A stretch of DNA of 64,000 nt from Adineta steineri (Eukaryota; Rotifera; Eurotatoria; Adinetida; Adinetidae). Position 1 is the stretch's first letter, and each line of letters opens with the position of its first letter. This document shows positions 26,401-36,358 of the stretch, piece by piece. A program made the position numbers and the translations under genes. The stretch is taken from positions 707,729-771,728 of the forward strand of contig CAJNOI010000004.1 of assembly GCA_905250115.1 (NCBI GenBank), in the 5' to 3' direction. The notes under the pieces are model-generated. The model saw only the letters and a list, made by a program, of their open reading frames with translations, did no database searches and had not been told where the DNA came from.

Positions 26401-28705
26401 AATAAATATTTTTTAAATATTCATAATAATCTTGTTCATTTCCAATATTTAATTGTGGAATAGAAAGACTTTTAAATCGAAGAATATTTATTGGTATTGT
26501 TCCATTCATTAATGCATCTGATAAAATTTCATCTGATATATCAATAATACGTTTATGTAAATATTCTAAACACCATAAATAACCATCGGTTAACCATGAT
26601 GGACTAAACATTGTACGTAAAATTCCAATATCAAAATAAGTTGCAAGTAGAAGTAATTCAGATGAACGTTGAGATGTACGAGCTTTTCCTGTTAATGAAC
26701 TATGACGTCGTGATGGTGGCATGGATTCTTTTTGAATAGTTGATCTTAATGAAACTAATGGAAGATCAGATGATATTGGAAGAGATGTTTTTGGTATAGA
26801 TGTTGATTTCATAGCTGTACAACTTGAGCAAATATATGGAATACCAGGTGGATGATGAGGAGCAAATACAGGTTGTTGACATTGAGAACAATGTAATGGT
26901 AATAGAATAGATGGTGTTGATGCAGATGATGATGATGAACCAGTAACACCTGGTACTACATTATATTTATCAACTAAATAGTAAATGAGGATTTTATAAA
27001 TATAAAAATGAATTCTTTATTTTATTCTTACCAGGACTTTGTGGTGATGTTGTTAAACGACTTGAATCTGAAATTGAACAAATTGAACTCATATGTACGA
27101 GTGGTGCTCGTGGTTTAGCAGCATTGGATGTTCCATAGGCACTAAGATCAGTTATTGAATTATTTGTTGTTGCTGTATCAGAATCAGCAACAACTGATGA
27201 TATTGATTTTTGATCTTTTTTTGTTGTTATTGGATGAAATAAACTTGCACTACTTCCTTCACTACTAACAATAGGTGCCATAACAGATGGTTGATTTGTT
27301 AAATCAGATAATGGTTGTTTCTCCGATACTGATCTTGGTAATTGTGTTGAATATTGATTCATTATTAATGGGTGAGATGATGATGGTAATGGTGGTGAAT
27401 CTAGAGAATGTTGATCTTCATCAACTTCTTCAAGTATTGCTCTTGTTGATGTTGGTATTGGTGTTGGTGATTCAACCAAAACAGATAAACGATTACGTTT
27501 ATTATTATTTATATAAAATGTTTGTTGTTGTTGTTGTTGTTGCTGCTGCTGTTGTTGTTGATAATCATGTACTATTGGTAAATAATCACCATTTTCATTT
27601 GGTGATGCATATGATGGTATAATTGGTTTAACAAATGAACTAAACATTCGTATATTTGGCTGACGATATTCAAGTAATGGTTGCCATATAAGACGCATTC
27701 CATGAGCAAGATCAGGATTAGTTAAAAAATCTTTTTCATTACTTTGCAAATATGTATGAATATATGGAATAAATAAATATATAAATAATTGTATTGTATT
27801 TAATGGTAAAAGTTGATCATTATTTATAGATGTAGAAGTTTCTTGATTATGAGAATCTAATATAAGATAATGTAATGTATGAAAAAGGCGAATTTCAGTT
27901 GCATTTAATTTGTTTGTAAATGACGAATGACTACTTATACTATGTGTAGCTGATGAGAGACGCATTGCTGGTGCATGAGTAGATTGATTTTCGACAGAAA
28001 TTGTTGATGCAAGATTTATCGAAGGTGATGGACCAAGAGGTATAGGTAAATTAGGAGTACTAGCAGGTAATTGATGACTAGCTGGAACTTGAAGTTGAGA
28101 TGAAGCGGAAGGAGAAAGAGATAAAGATGATGAAACAAGTACTGCTGGATGACCAGTAGTTGATGGTTGTTGTTGAATTGAATGAAGGCTATGCTCAATT
28201 GCTGCTGAACATGCATGCATTACATGTGGAAATGCCTCAAAGACACAGAAAAAAACACTATATATTTATGTCTTATAAAACAAAAGTAACTTACCACTTT
28301 GATTAGTAACCATCTTGGAATACTTGAAATGGCATCACTAAGGCTGGGTGAAAGGCCATGTAAAAGATTTTGAACGAGAACTCGATCAAAACTCTATGAA
28401 AAATAAAAAAAATTATTATTCTAAAATTAATCATATATTTGACTTACAATAGCAGATGCATCTGTTAAATTACCAAATTTTTGCTTGATAAATGGACTAA
28501 AGATGAATACAAATCTTCTATCTATTTTTCTTAGAATAAAATACACTTACTTGCTCTGCCGCCATAAAAAAATCTGTATTGGGATAGGAATGACATCTTC
28601 ATTGTCCGATGATGTATTAGTCTTAGGTATTGTATCACGATGACGACTTGTAGTATTTCCAGGTGGTGAAGCTAATGTCGTTGTCTGTGTACGTTGTTTC
28701 GGCAT
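14410..28705 (-). CDS. UNC80: UNC80, NALCN sodium-leak channel complex subunit
   Basis: A very large gene with roughly 40 small exons. The ATG is at 28705 and the stop at 14410-14412. UNC80 is the giant scaffold bridging NALCN and UNC79 in the neuronal sodium-leak channel. Matching blocks in order include: IPIQIFLWRQS (exon 1), DRVLVQNLLHGLSPSLSDAI (about 28350), LFHTLHYLILDS and LIWQPLLEYRQPN (27680-27900), ATYFDIGILRTMFSPSW (26600), LEEIEEAQ...INFGVVLAGIHAV (25500), LWRFRYQFWIRLEEGAHSMM (about 21050-21110), KDLKQILRKEQAEMMILITG (about 19960), LFLNVINGAFILHCEDFAML (19220), AIEYCCRQFFILHRIPFILQ (18970), LLDAKSHTRLADIAHTLLKL (17930) and IDRMFSKICKKPMTK (17750). Low-complexity inserts include polyQ at about 27521-27560 and 22990-23030, and a CxxC...CxxC segment at 26818-26910. 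Introns of about 250-300 bp lie near 25013-25261 and 25917-26211; the rest are short. An acceptor-like site lies 20 bp upstream of the ATG. Confidence 0.93.
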
Positions 28706-28724
28706 TCGATATTAATAAAATAAT

Positions 28725-28742
28725 CTATAACACAGTGAGAAA
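28725..28742 (-). promoter_or_regulatory. Candidate trans-splice acceptor of UNC80
   Basis: On the coding strand TTCTCACTGTGTTATAG ends in AG (28726-28725), 20 bases before the UNC80 ATG. The upstream gene CRNKL1, on the same strand, stops at 28829, so only about 103 nt separate that stop from this acceptor. A cis 5' exon has little room. Inference; needs cDNA 5' ends. Confidence 0.4.
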
Positions 28743-28828
28743 ATTAACTGCCGTCACAGGGCTTATTTCATCCGATATGAAAAAAAAATAGATCACAAAC
28801 ATATTGTTTACACAAGAAAAAAAACAAA

Positions 28829-31719
28829 TTAAGATTCATCGTTCATCTCTTCATCATCAATATGTGATTCAGGTAGAGGAACACTATCCTCTGCTGTTGT
28901 TATTGATGATGTTGAATCAATTGTATCATTCGTTGATGTTGGAACTTCATCTTGTCCTTTTTTCCATCGTTTAGCCATAGCTAATAATTTCAAATGAGGT
29001 TGAACAGCTTCATCATCAGGAAAAACAAGTTGCATATATTCTTCCCATTGACCTGAATCACTCTAAAACAAATTATATTAATAAAAATAGAAACCATTGA
29101 AATATAAAATTAATTAAACTAACTCCATCTTCTGTAAGAACTTTTCGACGTTGTTTAATACGTTTTGGTAGATAGCTTTCAACGCGAGATACACTTTCTT
29201 TTGTACCTCTTTCTTTCTATAATAATAAAAAAGCAAACAAAAGAAAATGAATTTGTTTTTATGAAATTTTTATATTACTTCAAAATCAAGCCAATGTTCA
29301 ACAAGCATCAATCGTTCTTCTTTATCAGATGCTGTTCGAAGTGTTTTATAAGCTTGTTCAAATACATCACGTGCACGATCAATAGAATCTGATTCTTCAA
29401 TTGATGCTTCAAATTGTGCCATACTAAGCCAAACCTTTAATAAATATGATGAAAAATTAATAAATCAATAAAAATTATCAATTGTATTCTATTTTTACTT
29501 TAACATGTTGAGTCTTTTTAAGTAATTTACTATATAATCTTCTTGCACGATCATATTCTTGTTGTTCAATTTCAAAATCAATAAATGCTTTCCATAATAA
29601 TTCTGGCATATCTAATCTTGTTTGCTCAATAGCAAGTTCATATATAGATCGTGCACGATCAATATCACCGAGTATACTTTCTAATTCAGCAAACTATTTC
29701 GAATTAGAATGAAACAAAAAAAATATTAATTTCTAAAAGAAAAACATTTTTGTTTATTACCTTAATCCAAGTTGTACAATTATCTGGACCAAATTCAAGA
29801 AATTTTTCATATAATCTTCGACAATAATCAAATTCTCGTAATTGAATTTCTAAATCGATATAACCACGAAAAAGTTTATCTTTTGGACACATACCAATTG
29901 CTGTACCCTAAAACAATAATTCTATAAAAATAAAATCAATGCTATTAATTAAAAAAATTATTTACAAGAATTTTTCGAACTGATGCTAATTCTTTTTGTC
30001 GAAGTTCAAATTGAGCATAATAAAGCCAAATTTTTCCAAATGTAAATTTTTTATGTGGAATTAAATTTATACAAGCTTTGTAAACATCACGAGTACGTTC
30101 AATATCTTCAGCTTCAAGTTCTTCAAATAAAGCATAATTTATCCATAGATATATATAACGACGCCAATAACGTTTTTCCTAATAAAATAATGCAACAGAA
30201 AGATATGAGATAAGATTTTCCAATAAAATCAAAATTCTTCTACGTCAGACTAACAACACTACGTTACAAATGAATGTAGTACGAGTTTCTAAAGTACTAT
30301 TTCCTGTCGTTTAATCGAGATCATTTTTAGATTCTATTCATACCTGAATAGGTGGTATTTGAGCAATAGCTCTTTCATAAGCTTCTCGAATAATAGCAAA
30401 CTCTTCTTCACTTTCAAGTAAACGTAAATAATCAAACCATGTATCATAATCCATTGAATTTTCTTTCAATACCTGGAAAAAAATATTGCAAAATTTCAAA
30501 ATAAATTTATTTTTATTCTTATTAAATTCTTCATACTTCTTCATATTGAAATTTTCGTTTACTTGTTATAACATCTTCAATTCCTGTACGATCACCATAT
30601 TTTTTTTCATGTATTGTATATGCTTTAAATATATCTTCACATGAACTTTTAGGTAAATGTTCAAGAGCATATTTATATATCATTCGACAACGCTCATGTT
30701 CTTTTTGATGTTCTTCAAATCTTGCAAATTCTAATAATAAACGTTCATTTATATGTTCTTCACCAAAAAATTCAATAGCACGTTCATAAACACGTCGAGC
30801 TGATTTTATATAACTATTTTGTTCTTCAAATTTTGCATAACGTGTCCAATTTTTAGGTTCTGGATGTGTTACAACAAAACGTTCATAGATCATACGAGCA
30901 CGTTCTAATTCATTATAACGTAATTCAAATTTAATATATGTATTCCATGCTTGTTCATCTGGTTGCCATTCCATCCAACGTTCGAATATTTGTCGACAAC
31001 CAGCTATATTTGAAAGCATTTCTTCCATATATGTATACTTATACCACAATTGATTAGCTCGTGGTAATATAGCAATAGCTCGATCCCAAATATTACGTGC
31101 ATGATTGATTTGTTTATAACCTAAAAGAAGAAATTTTATTTAATTCCGAATAAATATCAATGAAAAAATATTTACGCATTTCCATTTCGGCATATTTAAG
31201 CCAGATGGCTATATTACGATAATCAACATCAAGAGCACGCTCCCAAATACTTCGAGCACCTAAAAAACAAAATATTTTTCTTTTTTTGTTTTAATTAAAA
31301 TTTTTCGTACGTTGAATTTCTTGTTGTTGTTCTTCCCAATGAGCATATTTAACCCAATTAACCATTTTTTGACGATTTTTTCGTATAGCATCTTCCATTT
31401 CTTTACGTTTTTTCATACGATATTCAGCTAATTCTTCTGGATCACTAATTTTTTGTTTTGGTGGTGGTGCAACATATTCAAGTTGTTTTTCTTTTGCTTC
31501 ACGTAATAACTGTTCAGCTGTTATTTGAATTCTATTTTTTAATAAAACGAATGAAATTTTATGTATTATTCTCAAATAAAAAAATTAACTTACGATGCCG
31601 GCATTTTATTTTTAACCTAAATAAGATTGAATAATTATTATTAATTAAAAAATAAAACAAAAATTTTTTTTACATACCGGTACAATTTTTGGTCCTTTGG
31701 CTGGTCGCTCGTCCTCCAT
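28829..31719 (-). CDS. CRNKL1: Crooked neck-like splicing factor with HAT repeats
   Basis: Orthologue of CRNKL1/crooked neck/Clf1, a scaffold of the Prp19-associated complex needed for spliceosome assembly in the nucleus. The ATG is at 31719 ([20 protein letters not shown]). Short introns interrupt the gene about every 100-500 bp. N-terminal [20 protein letters not shown] and [20 protein letters not shown] are diagnostic. A long array of HAT repeats follows, for example [100 protein letters not shown] and [20 protein letters not shown]. The C-terminus ([12 protein letters not shown], then [10 protein letters not shown] and an acidic Ser-rich tail) also fits. Length is near that of animal homologues. 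It sits head-to-tail only about 120 bp upstream of UNC80. Confidence 0.95.
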
Positions 31720-31751
31720 TATTCTTATTTGCTTTATGTATAAAGAATTAT

Positions 31752-31767
31752 CTGAAAAAAAAAGAAT
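31752..31767 (-). promoter_or_regulatory. Candidate 5' splice (SL) acceptor of CRNKL1
   Basis: The coding strand reads TTCTTTTTTTTTCAG with AG at 31753-31752, 32 nt before the CRNKL1 ATG. It is a strong polypyrimidine acceptor with no upstream coding exon. It could receive either a cis 5' UTR exon or a spliced leader. The caspase stop upstream is about 320 nt away. Confidence 0.45.
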
Positions 31768-32071
31768 CTAATATGACAAAAGAAGAGGCAATCTATTGTA
31801 TATAGGCATTCTCATTTAGACCCATATAACTAGTACTCACGATGAGCGAGAAAAGGAAATATGATTTATTGAACGCGTCATTCTTTTTTTTTCTCTTTCT
31901 TTCCTCTTTTTTTTTCCTTTGTTTTATGAACTATCTCGCGAACACAAAAGTTATATAATCGTACGACAATAGAAAGAAAAAGAAGAATGATTTATAAAAA
32001 CATACATTCACAATCATGTACAAATGAACAATTATATTTATAAAAAAAACATTATGGACGGATGAATACAC

Positions 32072-34002
32072 TTATTGTAAATCTGGATAGAATGGTGCAA
32101 TTATTTCTCGAAGTTGATCTAAAGTAAAAAACAACATAACTATAAATAAATAGATCATTGATTATATATATATATAACATACAATAATGTGACATTCTTC
32201 GGCATTGTTTGAGACTATTGAGCATATCAATGAGTATTTGACGTAAATCATTATGGCGTATTTTAGCAACTATATCCAAAATCTAAAATAAAATAATATT
32301 TATTCTAATATTAGAAAAAAAATAAATCGATTCTTACTAATGAAAATTTTTGTTTTAATGAAATATTTTCTTTTGATATCATATCAATATGTTTTTCATC
32401 TACATCAAGTTCTCGTGCAAGATATTTCCATTTATCAAGAAGATTTTCAATAAAAAAAATTTTAATTATATCAAAACTAATCGATGAACTATCATGTTGA
32501 TGATCAATATTATTCGTTATTATTTCGATTCTATTAACATCATTTCGATTATGAATAGCTAAACAAAATAAAAAAACAGAATATTGACAAACAAAAATCA
32601 ATTTTATTAATTTACAATAATCAATAGGTGCAATTGGATTGCCTGTTAAACCTTAAAAAGAGAAGCAAGAAAATCAATCTATATAAATTTTAAATTATTT
32701 TTTTTTACCAGGAAAAAAATAAAATGCTTTTTTTGTAAATGATGATTTATATTCAGCTGTTTGTTTTTTTCCTTTATTTGTTACTTCACGTGATACACAA
32801 CCATTAACCATATTAAGCATTGAACAAAGATCTGTATCTTTTGCATGTCGTGCTAAGATATCAACAAGAGCATTCATATACCAACTTCCCACATGTGGTT
32901 TTCGAAAAGCAGTAAAACCTATATATATATATATGTGAATAATCAATTTAATTAGTATAAATTACAAAAAGAAAAATATAAAAGGAAATATACCTTTTTG
33001 TGAAGGAAATGCAATAAGCATATCAGTCATTGTAGGCAAATGATGTCGTTGCATACTATCACATTCATCATCATCATCAAAGACTAAATCATCAAATGAT
33101 GTATTTGATGGTATTTGGACATGACAACCAGCATCATCTACTGGACCAACACCTGGATCTAAGAAAAAAAAATCAATTTTATTTATGAAATTGAATATAT
33201 AAGTTTTTTTTTTACCATCTCGACAACATTGTATGAAAAAAAGTTTAGGTTTTCCAGCTAAATGAGGACAATTTACATTACTGAATAGATCAAACACATG
33301 ATCATGATAAATCTATAGGAATAATTCAAATCTATTAATAACAAAAAAAAAATATTCCTATGAAAAAAAACCTTATTGCCATCTTGTACTGTTAATGAAC
33401 CTTCTTCTCCATGACTCATCAAACAAATAATACTACATTGTGCATTAGCATGTTCTTTTGACTGGGAAAATTGCTTAAGAATTTTCTTAAAATTCTATTA
33501 AAATGAAAGAAACATTTTTTTTTCTAGAAAATAACAAGACTAAAATTTTAATTTAACCTCTGCTCGAAGATCATCTCCATTAAAATCAGAATAAACAATC
33601 ACATTAAAATACAATTGACGAAAAAGATCACTTAATAATTTAACATCTAAATCCGACCAACGACGTACAGCTCCATTTATATTATATACATTGATAATTA
33701 AACATTGACCACGAGGGTTTTTAAACATTGGATATGCCTATTTTGGAAATTTATATTTAAGAAAAAAACAGGCAAATGAAAATTTTTCTTACATCATTAA
33801 AATTTTTTGCAAGAAATTCTTTTGTACATGATTCAACTTTAATATTTGGTATTGAATTTTGTATACGTGTAGTTGATGAAATAACATTTGTTGTTGTTGT
33901 TGTGGTTAAATATCTTTGTACAACTGATACTGTTGCATTTGTATCACTACTGTAACAACTTTTTTGAGATGAACTATTATCATATTCATATTGAGTTAAC
34001 AT
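32072..34002 (-). CDS. Caspase with C-terminal death domain
   Basis: A spliced gene with the ATG at 34002 and stop at 32072-32074. A Ser/Thr-rich prodomain without recognisable CARD or DED is followed by the p20 part: PRGQCLIINVYNINGAVRRW with the S1-pocket Arg, the catalytic His in CLMSHGEEGSL, and the catalytic Cys in KLFFIQCCRDG (usually QACxG). An Asp-rich linker (DDLVFDDDDECDS, a likely cleavage region) comes next. The p10 part has FRKPHVGSWYMNALVDILAR and ends with KKAFYFFPG. The frame then passes through phase-consistent introns into a short linker and a death-domain-like helix bundle: DKWKYLARELDVDEKHIDMI, SLKQKFSL, and DLRQILIDMLNSLKQCRRM. Caspases are Asp-specific cysteine proteases in apoptosis or immunity. 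Death domains recruit partners by homotypic contacts and normally lie N-terminal. I saw no start or promoter signal that would make the C-terminal part a separate gene. Confidence 0.85.
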
Positions 34003-34007
34003 TTCAT

Positions 34008-34024
34008 CTACAAAGTAAAACAAA
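34008..34024 (-). promoter_or_regulatory. Candidate trans-splice acceptor of caspase gene
   Basis: The coding strand reads TTTTGTTTTACTTTGTAG (AG at 34009-34008), six bases before the first usable ATG. An ATG directly after the acceptor is out of frame and stops after three codons. The tetraspanin stop upstream on the same strand is only 134 nt away, leaving little room for a separate promoter and leader exon. Confidence 0.45.
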
Positions 34025-34142
34025 ACAAATACAACTAAATGGAATGCAATTAATTATTAAGTGTAAATATCTGACATTAAGATAATAAATGACTACATTA
34101 AATGTATATACAAAAAAAAACAAGCAAACAAACGAAATTCTT

Positions 34143-35521
34143 CTAAATTTTTGGATTATATGCTGCACGCGGTTGATAAAGTACACTTGAGCTATTATTA
34201 TCTGACTCATAACCAGCACCTGTACCATATGATGGTGAACCACGCATACCATTATATGAATAACGTGGTAAACCTGTTTTCATTTGATGTTTTACTCCAT
34301 TACTATTCATTGAACGAAGTGATCCCATTGAATGTGAATATAAAATACGTTTTTTATCATCAGCTTCATCACGTAATTGTACATATTCATTTCTATTCTG
34401 TTGAAATACAAATAACATATAAACACCAATAAATATTCCAAATAAACCCATAAATATATTTTCCCAAAAACCTCGTCGATACCAATATTTCATTAATGGT
34501 CCACAACCACGTGTATTAACTATTTTTGGATCAGGATTAATTAACATATTTTTTCCACAACCATAATGTGTTTCATACTAATTAATAAAGAAATAAATAG
34601 TAATTGATTAGAAAATATCAAAAATACAAACTTTATGACAACATGTATCTGGTAAATCTGTTTTATGTGAATTAGCATAATCAAGATAAGAATTCCAACC
34701 ACAACAATGAAAATCTCGTTGACGTCTAAAAATTAAAAAACAAAATCTTTTTTAGAAAAACAAAACAAAAAAGAATTTCTTCTTACTGATTAACAAAAGC
34801 AGTTAATATAAAAACACGTGGTGGTACACGACCAGATGTAACCAAAAGGAATGATTCTTCACGATATTTTAATTCTTTAAATGCATTGCCTTTAAAACGA
34901 AGTCTTTCAAGTAAAAATGTTTCTTTTGTTAAAAATCCAGCATTCATATTGATCATTGTAACCGCAAACCAACATAAACCACCAAGTATTGTTACAAGTG
35001 CTAAACCAAATAATGAATATGGTACATATTCTATAAGAAATATATTTCGACGACGATAACCATGAATTTGTAATATCATAACTAAAAATATATTATTTAA
35101 AAATGACAAAAAAAAAAGAATTTTTATTTTTCGATTTTACTTGTAAGAAGAACAAAACCATAAATATAAATAAATGCAAGATAAACACGAGTGATAGTCA
35201 AACGATCCCAATAATAAATAAAAAAATTGAATTCAACCTAAAATATTATTTTATTTTATATAGATAATAATTTTGTTTTTTTAAAAAGAAAATTGTACCC
35301 AAGCCATAGTATAATCTGTCCAAATGGTCCATTCTTCAAAAAAACCCCAATAGATTGACATAGAAATAATAATAAAGATAGCTAATGCTAATAAAAGACC
35401 ATTGATACTCATGAGAAAACGACGTTTATTCTATAAAAAGAATAGATAGGATTTTTAGGTAAAAAGAATTATTATTTTTTATATTTTATACTCGTTGTCG
35501 TTGTCCATATGTTGCAACCAT
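34143..35521 (-). CDS. Tetraspanin
   Basis: A spliced gene with the ATG at 35521 (MVATYGQRQRNKRRFLMSIN). Four membrane segments: residues about 16-36 (GLLLALAIFIIISMSIYWGF), one around 67-87, one with LFGLALVTILGGLCWFAVTM, and a C-terminal NIFMGLFGIFIGVYMLFVFQ. The large outer loop between the last two carries the tetraspanin Cys pattern: HCCGWNSYLDY (CCG motif), DLPDTCCHKY, HYGCGKN and TRGCGPLMK. Tetraspanins organise membrane microdomains with integrins, proteases and signalling receptors. The cytosolic tail is long (about 95 residues), Ser/Gly/Tyr-rich and ends RAAYNPKI. The family is clear; the subfamily is not assigned. An acceptor-like TTCTTATTTAG lies at 35541-35551 before the ATG. Confidence 0.85.
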
Positions 35522-35542
35522 GTTTAATTGAGATTCTAATCT

Positions 35543-36358
35543 AAATAAGAAATATTACAAGGTCATAATCATCCCAAAGGACTAACTGTCGATCTTGACA
35601 GTTAACCGAAGAAAAGAAAAGAAAAGAATTATAAATGTTCCCTTAACTGAAGAAAAGAATACACACTGACTAACGTTCAACAATTTTGTTTATTTGTTTA
35701 TTTATAAAGTTATTGCATTATTTTGTTTATTTTCAAAATAAAAATTACTAAATTGAAATAATAATTGAAAATATTTCTTTTAAATATATTAATAAAGTTC
35801 TTATTATAAAATTTTATATGAAATAGTATCATATTTACAAACTCAATTGAATAGTAGTGTCATCTATCGTACATATTTAATTCCTCTATATATATGTAGA
35901 TTGTTCAATTTATATATATATAGCTGAGATAGATATAGTAATGAATACGAACGAACAAATGTGCTTAACCGGAAGGAAAGAAATTATATTATTGCAATAT
36001 TTAACTGAAGTAGCATGTAGCAAGCGGAAACTCAAAAAAGATATATTTAAGTGAACTAAGTGTGTCAATGATTCTTTTTTCTTCTTCTTTATTATAACGT
36101 TTAAAATTAATTTTATATATATAATAAGTTCAAGTATGAACGTAGACATTCATTATCTAGTTCTGTAAGTGGTATATGATTTATTATTGAAACAGTGAGA
36201 ATTTGGAATAATAAAAGTTTATAATTCAATAATATCTACTCCATGATATTTATAAATTTTTAGATAATAATATATAGAAAAATTATCAATACATATAAAG
36301 ACAAAGAAATACATTAAGTTTATATATGAAAAGTAAGAGAAATAAATGAATATTTGTA
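35543..36358. other. Intergenic, tetraspanin promoter and PARP 3' flank
   Basis: AT-rich with TA-rich stretches (for example 35885-35925). It should contain the promoter of the leftward gene cluster and the 3' UTR of the zinc-finger PARP gene. No coding exon seen. Confidence 0.5.

Noticed and set aside
27287..27622. Open frame on the plus strand opposite UNC80
   Set aside because: Val/Leu-rich shadow of polyQ and Ser-rich coding sequence on the minus strand.
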